A DNA stretch of 64,000 nucleotides, from contig BPUI01000001.1 of NCBI GenBank assembly GCA_019973575.1, forward strand, positions 558,001-622,000, written 5' to 3'. Both the position numbers and the translations under genes were made by a program. Of the stretch, positions 44,269-51,581 are shown piece by piece. Every line of letters starts with the position of its first letter. Positions within the stretch are counted from its first letter, which is position 1. Below the pieces are notes generated by a model. It was not told the DNA's origin. It made no database searches and saw only the letters and a list, made by a program, of their open reading frames with translations. This stretch comes from Gemmatimonadetes bacterium T265. GTDB lineage: Bacteria; Gemmatimonadota; Gemmatimonadetes; Gemmatimonadales; Gemmatimonadaceae.

Positions 44269-46001
44269 AGAAGCACGGTTCGAAGCGAGATCGGGCGCGG
44301 GACGACGGGGAGCCGAAAGCCGTGCGGGCCGCGCCGGCGTTGGCGGCGCTCCCCGACGACCTGCTCGCGCGCGCGCCGGCCGAGGGCGCGCGGCTGCTGG
44401 CCTTGTACCTGACGACGCGCGCCGGCGCGGCGCACGCGGCGCTCGTCGGGGCGGCCGAGGGCGCGGAGGGCGCGGCGCCGGAGGGCGCGGCGCGCGACCC
44501 GGAGGCGCTACACGACTTCCGCGTCGCGCTGCGGCGGCTGCGCGTGGTGCTGAAGGCGTTCGGCCCCGAGCTGGAGGGGAGCGTGCCGAAGTCGGTGCTG
44601 CGGCGCCTGCGCGACCTTGCGCGGGCGACGAACCCGGCGCGCGACGCGGAGGTGCAGCTCGCGTGGCTCGCGGCGCAGCGGCCGCGGCTGTACTCGCGGC
44701 AGCGCGCGGGCGCGGCGCTCCTGCGGCAGCAGCTGACGGCGGCGCACGCCGACGCGGTCGCCGCGGCGGCCGACGCGTTCGGGCCGCGCGCGGGGCGCAC
44801 GCTGGCGAAGCTCGCGCGCGCGCTCCCGGCGTACACGCGCGCGGTACGCGTGGCGCTGCCGGACGACCACCCGTCGGAGGTGGCGACGTTCGCGGGCACG
44901 CTCGGCGCGCGCGTCCGGGCGGGGGCGGAGGTGTTAGGCGATGCGCTCGCGAGCCTGGCCGCGGCGCGCGCGGGGGCGGACGTGGGCGGCGCGGCGGGGG
45001 AGTCGGAGCTCGCGCACGAGGCGCGGCTCGCGGCGAAGCGGGTGCGCTACCTGCTCGCGCCGGTGGGGCGGTTCGTCGACGGCGCGCCGGCGCTCCTCGA
45101 GCGGCTGCGCGCGCTGCAGGACGAGTTCGGGACGCTGCACGACCTCGACGTGTTGGACGCGACGCTCGAGCGCGCGCTCGCGGCGGCGGAGGCGGACGCG
45201 GCGGAGCAGGCGGCTTCTGCAGAGGCGGCCTCCGCGCGGGCGGCGGAGGCCAGCGCGGAGCCGGCGGACGGCGCGGGCGAGGCGGTCCGGTCGGACGCGG
45301 CGACGCAGGGCGCTCCGCCGGGTGCGGCCCAGGACCCGGCGTCCGACCCTTCCGCGTCGCTTCCTGACCCGCGCCCCGGGCTGCAGGGGTTGGCGCGGCG
45401 CGCGCGGACGCAGCGCGAGGCGCTCGCGCGCGAGATCGGCGAGCGCTGGCTCGACGGCGGGGCGCGGGCGCTCGTGGGCGAGTTGGAGGCGTGCGCGGCG
45501 GCGCTGGAGGCGGCGCACGCGGCGCCGCCGGTCGAGATCGAGCGCAAGTACCTGCTGCGCGCGCTGCCGCGGGCGCTGCGCGGGGGGACGGCCGCGGAGG
45601 TCGAGCAGGGGTACCTGCCGGGCGAGCGGCTGCGCGAGCGCGTGCGGCGTGTGGTGCGCGACGGGCGCGAGCGCTTCGTCCGGACGGTCAAGCTGGGCGC
45701 CGGCGTCGCGCGCATCGAGGTCGAGGAGGAGACGACGCGCGAGCTGTTCGACGTGTTGTGGCCCGCGACGCGCGCGCGGCGCGTGCGGAAGCGGCGGTAC
45801 GCGGTGCCCGAGGGGGCGCTGACGTGGGAGGTGGACGAGTTCACCGACCGCGCGCTCGTGCTGGCCGAGGTGGAGCTGCCGGCGCCGGACACGCCGGTGG
45901 CGTTCCCGCCGTGGCTCGCCGCGTACGTCGTGCGGGAGGTCACGGACGACCCCGCGTACCTGAACAGCGCGCTCGCGAAGCCGGACGCCGGCGGCGCCTA
46001 A
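44265..46001 (+). CDS. CHAD-CYTH fusion, reversed domain order
   Basis: From the GTG at 44265 it has 578 residues. Residues about 80-360 form a CHAD domain (ALHDFRVALRRLRVVLKAFG, LAKRVRYLLAPVG, LRALQDEFGTLHDLDVLD), with a long Ala/Glu-rich coiled insert. Residues about 420-578 are a CYTH domain (VEIERKYLLRALP with the ExExK signature, VEQGYLPGERLRERVR, VRTVKLGAGVARIEVEEET, WEVDEFTDR). CHAD binds polyphosphate and CYTH hydrolyses triphosphates. Most fusions are CYTH-CHAD; here CHAD comes first. Polyphosphate metabolism is inferred. The stop TAA is in GCCTAACG. Confidence 0.88.
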   Translation: MKKHGSKRDRARDDGEPKAVRAAPALAALPDDLLARAPAEGARLLALYLTTRAGAAHAALVGAAEGAEGAAPEGAARDPEALHDFRVALRRLRVVLKAFGPELEGSVPKSVLRRLRDLARATNPARDAEVQLAWLAAQRPRLYSRQRAGAALLRQQLTAAHADAVAAAADAFGPRAGRTLAKLARALPAYTRAVRVALPDDHPSEVATFAGTLGARVRAGAEVLGDALASLAAARAGADVGGAAGESELAHEARLAAKRVRYLLAPVGRFVDGAPALLERLRALQDEFGTLHDLDVLDATLERALAAAEADAAEQAASAEAASARAAEASAEPADGAGEAVRSDAATQGAPPGAAQDPASDPSASLPDPRPGLQGLARRARTQREALAREIGERWLDGGARALVGELEACAAALEAAHAAPPVEIERKYLLRALPRALRGGTAAEVEQGYLPGERLRERVRRVVRDGRERFVRTVKLGAGVARIEVEEETTRELFDVLWPATRARRVRKRRYAVPEGALTWEVDEFTDRALVLAEVELPAPDTPVAFPPWLAAYVVREVTDDPAYLNSALAKPDAGGA

Positions 46002-46028
46002 CGGCCGGCCCCGGCCTACCTTTCGCGC

Positions 46029-46390
46029 GTGCCCAGTCCCCTCGCCGCCCACCTCGCCGACCGCTTCGCCGCCGACGCCCGGGGCCTCCGCGCCCGCGCC
46101 GCGGCGCTCGGCGGCGCCCCCGTGGGCGCGCGCCGGGCCGGCGGCCCCGACGCGGCGAGCTGCGCGCGGATGGCGGCCGCGTGCGACCGCGTGCGGGCGA
46201 TCTTCGCCGATGCCGCCGACCGGACGCCGGACGACGACGCGCTCCGGGCGTTGCTGCCGAGCGTTGCGGAGCTCGTGGCCGGAGCGAGGAGCCCGGACGA
46301 GCGGAACGTGTACGCGGGCGCGGTGGCGCGCCTCACGGAAGGACTCGAGGGTGGGAACGACGGGGACGATTCTGACGACGAGGACGACGG

Positions 46391-46394
<4 letters not shown>
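46029..46394 (+). CDS. Small acidic protein, unknown
   Basis: The 121-residue protein starts at GTG 46029 and ends in an acidic tail (GGNDGDDSDDEDDG). The middle is helical (CARMAAACDRVRAIFADAAD, LPSVAELVAGARSPDERNVY). There is no signal or membrane segment. No family is recognised. It is ATGA-coupled to the Hsp15-like gene and may share a transcript with the CHAD-CYTH gene. Confidence 0.55.
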
Positions 46395-46780
<386 letters not shown>

Positions 46781-46854
46781 AGGGGGGGACGGCCGTCCCG
46801 CGCACAGATTCACGGCGTCGTCGTACGCCTCACTTCGCGTCTCGGGGGATTCTC

Positions 46855-47346
46855 ATGCGCTACTTCCCGTCCATCGCGGCCGTGCTCACGCTCGCCGCGT
46901 GCGGCAGATCCGCCACGGAACCGGCGCGGGTCGCGAGCCCGCTCGTCGGTTCGTGGGACGCGGCGCCGGTTGCACTGCGCCCGACCGGGACGACGTCCCA
47001 GTCGTTGTCGTTCGGCGTGAGCGGCCGGTTCCAATTTTCGACGTCGACCTCCGACGCGTACGCCGGGCAGCCGGCCGGGCTGTCGGCGCGCGTGCGGGTG
47101 ACCGGCACGTACCGCGCGTCGGCCGACGGGGCGGTCGCGTTCGCGGCGGACTCGGTCGTCACGTGGGACCGGCTGTCGGACGGCGGGCGTGAGGTCGTCC
47201 GGACGCCGTACCCGTACACCCCGGGGCCGTTCGACGGCGCGCGGTTCGCGATTACGGGGCAGCAGCTGACGCTGCGGTACACGACGTACCCGGCCGACGG
47301 GCCGGTCGCGACGACGTTGACGCTGGCCCGCGTGCGGGCCGACTAG
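46855..47346 (+). CDS. Small lipoprotein, possible first cassette gene
   Basis: The 163-residue protein has a lipoprotein signal (AAVLTLAACGRS) and a lipocalin-like beta pattern (LVGSWDAAPVALRPTG, SLSFGVSGRFQFSTS, RVTGTYRASADGAVAFAADS, QLTLRYTTYPADGPVATTLT). Function is unknown. Its TAG stop lies in GACTAGCG, which aligns with the 5' end of neighbouring attC sites, so the gene may be an integron cassette. The ATG at 46855 has GGGGGA upstream. Confidence 0.7.
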   Translation: MRYFPSIAAVLTLAACGRSATEPARVASPLVGSWDAAPVALRPTGTTSQSLSFGVSGRFQFSTSTSDAYAGQPAGLSARVRVTGTYRASADGAVAFAADSVVTWDRLSDGGREVVRTPYPYTPGPFDGARFAITGQQLTLRYTTYPADGPVATTLTLARVRAD

Positions 47347-47425
47347 CGGGCCGGCGGAGCGGTCGGGCGCAGGCTCGCGACGGAGGGGCGCGCGTGCGGC
47401 GGATGCGACTCAATGGGCGTTAGGC
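47343..47425 (+). other. Possible degenerate attC site
   Basis: A perfect 3' core GTTAGGC (47419-47425) precedes the DUF6883 cassette. Its 5' partner would be GACTAGCGGGCCGGCGGAGC at 47343, which resembles the attC 5' half at 49483 (GCCTAACGAGGCGCTGTGGC) and is followed by the same GGTCGGG. Core and L-box complementarity is poor. Since GTTAGGC is common in this genome the call is tentative. Confidence 0.35.
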
Positions 47426-47454
47426 GGCTCCACGCCGGCTAGCTTTCCGCAACC

Positions 47455-47814
47455 ATGAAGCTTCCGAATGCCGAGCGCGCGGTGGTGGATCCCGCCAAGG
47501 TGCGCGACTACCTGCTCTCGCCCGACCACCCGGTCGGCGAGTCGAAGGCGCGCTTCTTCGCCACCCTCGGTTTGACCCGGGAGGGCTAGTCGCTGCTCCG
47601 GGACGCCCTGCTGGTCCTGGCGCGCGAGGGTGACGCCGAGCCCGGCGAGGCGAGCGTGTTCGGGCAGAAGTACGTCGTGCGTGGTATCGTACGCGGGCCG
47701 GCGGACCGCGTCGCGGCGGTCGTGACAGCCTGGATCGTCCTGCGGGGCGAGGACGTCCCGCGCCTGGTCACCGCATACCCTGGCCCGGGGAGGCCCCGCG
47801 ATGACAATAGTTGA
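47455..47814 (+). pseudogene. DUF6883 cassette gene interrupted by an amber codon
   Basis: The frame starts MKLPNAERAVVDPAKVRDYL, typical of DUF6883 proteins, and continues to LGLTREG before TAG at 47587-47589. In the same frame it goes on as SLLRDALLVLAREGDAEPGE, GQKYVVRGIVRGPADRVAAV and GEDVPRLVTAYP to a TGA at 47812. Family members commonly have Trp at the stop position, so a single TGG-to-TAG change explains the break. It overlaps the DUF4926 start. DUF6883/DUF4926 pairs are known integron-cassette cargo of unknown function. Confidence 0.75.
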
Positions 47815-48058
47815 GAGTCGCTTCCGCGAGCTGGACACGGTGGTCCTGGTGCGCGACGTGCCCGAGGCCGGGCTCCGGACCGGCGACGTCGGCGCCGTCG
47901 TCGGCGTCTATGGGGGCGAGGCACTGGAGGTGGAGTTCGTGACGCACGCGGGGCGGACGCAGGCCCTGCGCACGCTGGCCGTCTCGGACGTGCGACCCGT
48001 GGCCGACGACGATCTGCCCGCGGTCCGCCCGGTGGGGCCCGTGCCCGGAGCCGCCTAA
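47801..48058 (+). CDS. DUF4926 protein, integron cassette gene
   Basis: The 85-residue protein is a small beta-rich domain (SRFRELDTVVLVRDVPEAGL, GDVGAVVGVYGGEALEVEFV) that fits DUF4926. It is intact. Its TAA stop at 48056-48058 is inside the GCCTAAC core of the attC that follows, a common layout for cassettes. Function is unknown; a partner or immunity role for DUF6883 is only suggested by their pairing. Confidence 0.85.
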   Translation: MTIVESRFRELDTVVLVRDVPEAGLRTGDVGAVVGVYGGEALEVEFVTHAGRTQALRTLAVSDVRPVADDDLPAVRPVGPVPGAA

Positions 48059-48170
48059 CGATGTGTTGAAGCTGTCGGGTTCGCCGGGACGCTCCGCCGC
48101 GGCCCTCGGCTCCGTCTCGCCTCGGCTCCATCGCTTGCCGAAAGTCCGCAGCTTAACTGGAGCGTTGGGC
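48053..48170 (+). other. attC recombination site, well formed
   Basis: The 5' core GCCTAAC (48053-48059) matches RYYYAAC and the 3' core GTTGGGC (48164-48170) matches GTTRRRY. Inside them GTTGAAGCTG (5' half) pairs with CAGCTTAAC (3' half, reverse complement GTTAAGCTG), leaving one extra G, the extrahelical base that defines strand choice by IntI. The following CGG/CCG also pairs, and a variable stem of about 70 bases lies between. These features together make a real attC very likely. Confidence 0.85.
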
Positions 48171-48209
48171 GGCTTCCCGGCGGGGCCGCGGGGCCGGGCT
48201 ACCCGGCCG

Positions 48210-48234
48210 GTATAACCGGGCGTATACTGCGGGC
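48210..48234 (+). promoter_or_regulatory. Candidate cassette promoter
   Basis: GGTATAACCGGGCGTATACTGC contains two -10-like hexamers, TATAAC and TATACT, just before the GTG start at 48235. No good -35 is visible. Toxin-antitoxin cassettes often carry their own promoter. Confidence 0.45.
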
Positions 48235-48372
48235 GTGAAGACCGCCATCTCGCTCCCGGACGACCTCTTCGCGGCCGCCGAGGACGCGGCCGACCGCGAC
48301 TGGCTCCGGCGGGCTCAGGCCCACACCCTCCGGACCACCGCCACCGCCTCGGACCTACCGGGCGGGTGGTGA
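48235..48372 (+). pseudogene. Truncated MazE-type antitoxin
   Basis: The 45-codon frame starts MKTAISLPDDLFAAAEDAAD, the usual ribbon-helix-helix start of such antitoxins, but then runs straight to DWLRRAQAHTLRTTATASDL. It lacks the second helix and the middle part found in full-length members (about 70-80 residues). An internal deletion is likely. The last codons overlap the MazF start as GTGA, the usual coupling. Confidence 0.6.
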
Positions 48373-48740
48373 GCGGCGACGCTGGCGGCGGGGACACCCC
48401 GCCCCGGCGCGGCGCGGTCTGGTGGGCCGACCTCCCCGAGCCGGCCGGGTCGGGGCCGGGCTACCGCCGGCCGGTGGTGGTCGTCTCGGGCGACGCGTAC
48501 AACGCGAGCGCCATCCGCACGGTCGTCGCGGTGCTGCTCACGAGCAACGTGCGCCTGGCCGACGCGCCGGGGAACGTGCGGGTGGCGGCGCGCGAGGCGG
48601 GGCTGCCGCGCGAGTCCGTCGCGAACGTCCCGCAAGTCTAAACCCTGGACAAGGCGCTGCTGACCGAGCGCGCCGGGCAGCTCCGGCCGGCGACGCTCGC
48701 CCGGGTCGCCGACGGGCTGCGGCTCGTGCTCGAGCTATGA
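48369..48740 (+). pseudogene. MazF/PemK-type toxin with in-frame stop
   Basis: The frame reads RRGAVWWADLPEPAGSGPGY, RRPVVVVSGDAYNASAIRTV and VAVLLTSN, the endoribonuclease fold of MazF. It continues to ESVANVPQV and meets TAA at 48639-48641. The same frame then continues as TLDKALLTERAGQLRPATLA to a TGA at 48738, the normal end of the family (about 120 residues). The stop removes the last helix, so activity is doubtful. Confidence 0.78.
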
Positions 48741-48788
48741 CCGGGCCGCGGCCGGAGCCGTGACCGGGACGGCCCCGCGCCCGACGCC

Positions 48789-48907
48789 GCCGAACGCGGC
48801 GTTGCAGCGGCCCGGGTATGCGGGGACGCCCCGCGACGCCCCTCGACCGTCTCTCGCCTTGGCTGCAGCTTACCCGCACAACCCGCGGCTTCACTATTAC
48901 GTTAGGC
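48789..48907 (+). other. Second attC site, 5' core degenerate
   Basis: The 3' core GTTAGGC (48901-48907) is preceded by CGCGGCTTCACTATTAC. The 5' core GCCGAAC (48789-48795) differs by one base from RYYYAAC and is followed by GTTGCAGCGGCCCGGG. The 5' half is alignable with the site at 48053, including the shared GGACGC block. Spacing (119 bases) is the same. It separates the MazF and DUF4258-like cassettes. Confidence 0.6.
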
Positions 48908-48988
48908 ACCGCCCAGCGTCTACCGTCCCGCAACCCGCTCTGGGCGCCCGGTGGGTCCTGCCCCCGGCGGGCGGCTATCGTTCCGGGC

Positions 48989-49258
48989 GTCGACCTCCGC
49001 TGCGACATCGACCCCGAGACGCGCGAGCCGCACCTGTAGCGGCACGGCGTCTCCGAGGACGTCCTCCGCCACCCGCTGGAGGACCGGCCGGGCCGCGACG
49101 GCGCCCGCGTCGCCCTCGGCCGGACCCGGGACGGGCGGTATCTTCGGGTCGTGTACGTGCCCGACGCCGCGCCCGGGTCGGTGTTCGTGATCACCGCGTT
49201 CGGCCTCACCTTCAGTGCGCTACGCGTCCTCCGGCGCCGGCGGAGGAGGAAGCCATGA
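48989..49258 (+). pseudogene. DUF4258-like toxin gene with amber codon and lost start
   Basis: The frame reads DLRCDIDPETREPHL, TAG (49037-49039), then RHGVSEDVLRHPLEDRPGRD, GRYLRVVYVPDAAPGSVFVI and ends in RRRRRRKP. It resembles DUF4258-type proteins (GEPHLW-RHGV). The stop lies where Trp is expected (TGG to TAG). No ATG/GTG/TTG is found where the start should be (GTC at 48989). It overlaps the antitoxin ATG by ATGA. It is almost surely inactive. Confidence 0.7.
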
Positions 49259-49404
49259 CGGAGCCACGGTACCCCGCGGGGTGGGACGAGGCGCGCGTGC
49301 GCCGGGTCCTGGCCCACTACGAGGCGCAGAGCCCGGCGGAGGCGCTCGCCGAGGACGAGGCGGCGTACGGGACCTCGGACGAGCCGCCACGCGCACCGCG
49401 ATGA
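49255..49404 (+). CDS. Antitoxin-like small protein, probably frameshifted
   Basis: The 49-residue frame (TEPRYPAGWDEARVRRVLAH, YEAQSPAEALAEDEAAYG) is the N-terminal part of an antitoxin family that pairs with DUF4258-like proteins. The family's usual C-terminal element (VPVDLVPAVRELIARG) follows in another frame, starting with an ATG at 49401 that overlaps the TGA. A frameshift near 49390-49400 therefore split the gene. The TAA in the attC core at 49486-49488 is in the original frame. Confidence 0.65.
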   Translation: MTEPRYPAGWDEARVRRVLAHYEAQSPAEALAEDEAAYGTSDEPPRAPR

Positions 49405-49482
49405 ACGTCCCGGTCGATCTCGTCCCGGCCGTCCGCGAACTCATAGCCCGGGGGCGCGCGGGCCGAGGCCGGCGCCCGCGAC

Positions 49483-49522
49483 GCCTAACGAGGCGCTGTG
49501 GCGGTCGGGTACGCCGGAACGC
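49483..49522 (+). other. attC 5' half-site
   Basis: GCCTAAC at 49483-49489 is followed by GAGGCGCTGTGGCGGTCGGG and TACGCCGGAACGC, which align with the 5' half of the attC at 48053 (GTCGGGTTCGCCGGGACGC). No matching 3' half (GTTRRRY with L') is found before the next ATG at 49533. The site is therefore truncated and may mark the end of the intact array. Confidence 0.5.
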
Positions 49523-49532
49523 TTTTTCGCTC

Positions 49533-50029
49533 ATGCTCGCGACGGTCCTGACCATTGTGACCCCTGCGCTCGGCCGGCCGGCGCGTCCGGGGGCACGGTC
49601 GCCGGACGCGGCCGCGGTGCTCCGCCCGGTGGCCGCGCTCGTGCGCGACTCGCTCGTCGTCGAGATTGGGGCCGCACCGTCGCTCGCGCCGGCCGACTCC
49701 GGGGCGGTCCCGCGAGCGATGGCGGCGCTCCTCGGCCTGCCGCGCGCGGCACCCAACGACGCGCTCCCGCCGTGCCCGTGGGCGCCGGCCGACTCGGCGC
49801 GGGCGGGCTACCGCCTGACCATCACGCAGTACGTCGTGACGGGCGACCGGGCCGAGGTGGCGGTCGCGCGGTCCTGCCGACAGCAGCGCGCCGGCCGGGG
49901 CACGCGCTACGAATACGAGCTGTCGTCGGAACTCCGGCAGCTGGACGGGGCGTGGTGCGTCGAGCGGCCGCTGCGGGTGCGCCAGACCGCGCGCCCGCCA
50001 CCCCGCCGCCCCCCGCGCGTGCTGCCTAA
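49533..50029 (+). pseudogene. Secreted hypothetical protein, 3' end frameshifted
   Basis: From ATG 49533 the frame encodes a short signal-like segment (MLATVLTIVTPALG) and a globular part (YRLTITQYVVTGDRAEVAVA, YEYELSSELRQLDGAWCVER). It then becomes Pro/Arg-rich and stays open into the next gene. In another frame the TAA of GCCTAAC at 50024 would end the gene as ...RAA-stop, just as other cassettes end. A slip in the C-rich run CCGCCCCCCG (about 50008-50016) would restore this. Function unknown. Confidence 0.5.
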
Positions 50030-50085
50030 CGTGACGTCCGACTCGGGCGTCGGGCAGCGAACGGCTTCCCCGAACCGCGACCGCG

Positions 50086-51090
50086 ATGTCTCTCCTTCTC
50101 GCAGGCGGCCGCGTCGTGCTGGCGGCCTGTTTCGTCTGGGCGCTCCGCGTCGCGTACAAGACGATCAAGGCCGACGCGGACAGCTTCCGTTCTGCCCACC
50201 CCGGCCTCGTAGGCACGGCCGCCAAGGAAGGCGTGTTCGTCTCGCTCGGAGTGAACCTGCTGTGGGTGGTCACGGACGAGGGCGCCCACCTCGGCGTCCT
50301 CCGGGCCTCTGCCGTCGCGTTGGCGCTGGTCTACATCTCCGTGCGACTCTTCTTCGCCGCGCTGCCCACGATCGCGAAGCGCTACCGGACGACCGGCGTC
50401 TTCGACATCCGCGTCCTCACGGCGGTCGCGACCGTCGTGCTCGCGTTCAGCATGATCTACCAGCAGGGCGGACTCCGGGAGGGGAACGCCGCGGCGGGGG
50501 GTGGTACGTTCGTGTACTTCTCCGTCGTCACGCTCACGACGCTCGGCTACGGAGACGTTCTGCCGACGGAGCCGATGCGCTTTTTCGCGTGTGCCGAAGC
50601 CCTGGTCGGTTACGTCCTGCTGGGCGGGATCGCCTCGCTGCTCTTTCAGATCGCGGATTCCGAGCGAACCGGGGGCGCGCCCGCGGCCCGCGGCTATACT
50701 TCGGCGTCGGGTGGCGACGCGTCTTCCCGCGTCGCCACATTCCGCGCTCATCACGCCGACATGGTCACCCGCATCTGGCACGGCTGGACGGCGCCCGAGA
50801 ACTCCGACCGCTACGAGCAACTGCTGCGCACGGAGATCTTCGCCGGCATCGTCGGGCGCGCGATTCCCGGGTTCCGCGACATCCAGTTGCTGCGCCGCGA
50901 GGCGGCGACCGAGGTCGAGTTCGTGACCGTCATGCGCTTCGACTCACTCGACGCGGTGCGCGCGTTCGCCGGCGCCGACTACGAGGCGGCCGTCGTGCCG
51001 CCGAGTGCCCGGGCGCTCCTGGCGCGCTTCGACGCGCGCTCGGCTCACTACGAGGTGCGCGAGGAGCAGTCGGGCCGCCCTGCGGCGTGA
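50086..51090 (+). CDS. Two-TM potassium-channel-like protein fused to ABM-like domain
   Basis: Residues 1-190 hold membrane helices and a pore with the potassium selectivity motif TLTTLGYGDVLP (149-160). Residues 226-334 begin with MVTRIWHGWTAPENSDRYEQ and continue LLRTEIFAGIVGRAIPGFRD, VEFVTVMRFDSLDAVRAFAG, YEVREEQS, a compact antibiotic-biosynthesis-monooxygenase (ABM)-like domain usually found as a stand-alone protein of about 105 residues. The linker (195-225) has the look of a 5' leader with its own -10 and hairpin. It may be a fusion caused by loss of a stop, or two genes in one frame. Confidence 0.75.
   Translation: MSLLLAGGRVVLAACFVWALRVAYKTIKADADSFRSAHPGLVGTAAKEGVFVSLGVNLLWVVTDEGAHLGVLRASAVALALVYISVRLFFAALPTIAKRYRTTGVFDIRVLTAVATVVLAFSMIYQQGGLREGNAAAGGGTFVYFSVVTLTTLGYGDVLPTEPMRFFACAEALVGYVLLGGIASLLFQIADSERTGGAPAARGYTSASGGDASSRVATFRAHHADMVTRIWHGWTAPENSDRYEQLLRTEIFAGIVGRAIPGFRDIQLLRREAATEVEFVTVMRFDSLDAVRAFAGADYEAAVVPPSARALLARFDARSAHYEVREEQSGRPAA
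50693..50738 (+). promoter_or_regulatory. Promoter-like -10 and hairpin inside the channel-ABM linker
   Basis: GGCTATACTTCGG at about 50693 contains TATACT. It is followed by a perfect 11-bp hairpin (GTGGCGACGCG 50711-50721, CGCGTCGCCAC 50728-50738) and then ATG 50761, the natural start of the ABM-like domain. Such signals inside a coding linker suggest the downstream domain was once, or still is, a separate gene. Confidence 0.4.
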
Positions 51091-51119
51091 CGGCGCGGCC
51101 GGTACGGGCGCCCTGCTGC

Positions 51120-51575
51120 CTAACGCACCCCCGGCGCCGCGCGCGGGTCGGCCATGACCTCGACGAGGTTGCCGTCGGGGTCGCGGACCGCGGCCTCGTA
51201 GTAGCCGTCGCCCGTCTCGCGCGGGCCCGAGAGCACGGGCACCCCGGCCGCGCGCAGCCGCGCGACGAGCGCGTCCACGGCCGCGCGGTCGCCGACGGCG
51301 AGCGCGAGGTGGGCGTAGCCGATCGATTCGCCGCGCGCCGGCGCGGCGAGGTCCACCGCGGCGAGGTCCGGGGCGGTCATCAGCTCCAGCCGAGCGCCCG
51401 GCGCGTCGTCCGGCCCCGGCGCGGGGAAGCGGAGGAAGTACGAGAGGAAGCCCGGCCGGCGCGCGCTCGCGTAGCGCGGCCCCGCGACGGCGCCGAAGTG
51501 GGTGACGTAGAACGCCCGGAGGCGCTCCAGGCTGTCCGCGTCGCGCGTCCAGACGGCGAGGTGCTCGAGGCGCAC
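51120..51575 (-). CDS. VOC-family (glyoxalase-like) protein
   Basis: The 151-residue protein has two beta-alpha-beta-beta-beta modules: RLEHLAVWTRDADSLERLRA with FYVTHFGA, and YAHLALAVGDRAAVDALVAR, ending GYYEAAVRDPDGNLVEVMAD. Metal-ligand-type residues His5 and Glu in LVEVM are present. It is close to glyoxalase/dioxygenase proteins; the substrate is unknown. The TAG stop is within CGTTAGGC. It lies seven bases downstream of the esterase gene. Confidence 0.88.
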   Translation of the reverse strand: MRLEHLAVWTRDADSLERLRAFYVTHFGAVAGPRYASARRPGFLSYFLRFPAPGPDDAPGARLELMTAPDLAAVDLAAPARGESIGYAHLALAVGDRAAVDALVARLRAAGVPVLSGPRETGDGYYEAAVRDPDGNLVEVMADPRAAPGVR

Positions 51576-51581
51576 GGTCGG

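Noticed and set aside
47587-49039. TAG recoded as Trp in this organism
   Set aside because: TAG is used as a genuine stop elsewhere (BsuPI gene ending at 3551, VOC gene at 51120, small lipoprotein at 47346), and only cassette genes show internal TAG.
50024-50056. Full attC at GCCTAACGTGACGTCC...GTCGGGC
   Set aside because: Only 33 bases between the cores, the 3' core deviates from GTTRRRY and L boxes do not pair; at most a half-site or a background heptamer.
51118-51124. attC core after the channel-ABM gene
   Set aside because: Single heptamer overlapping the VOC stop codon; no partner core or L-box complementarity, and the heptamer is common window-wide.
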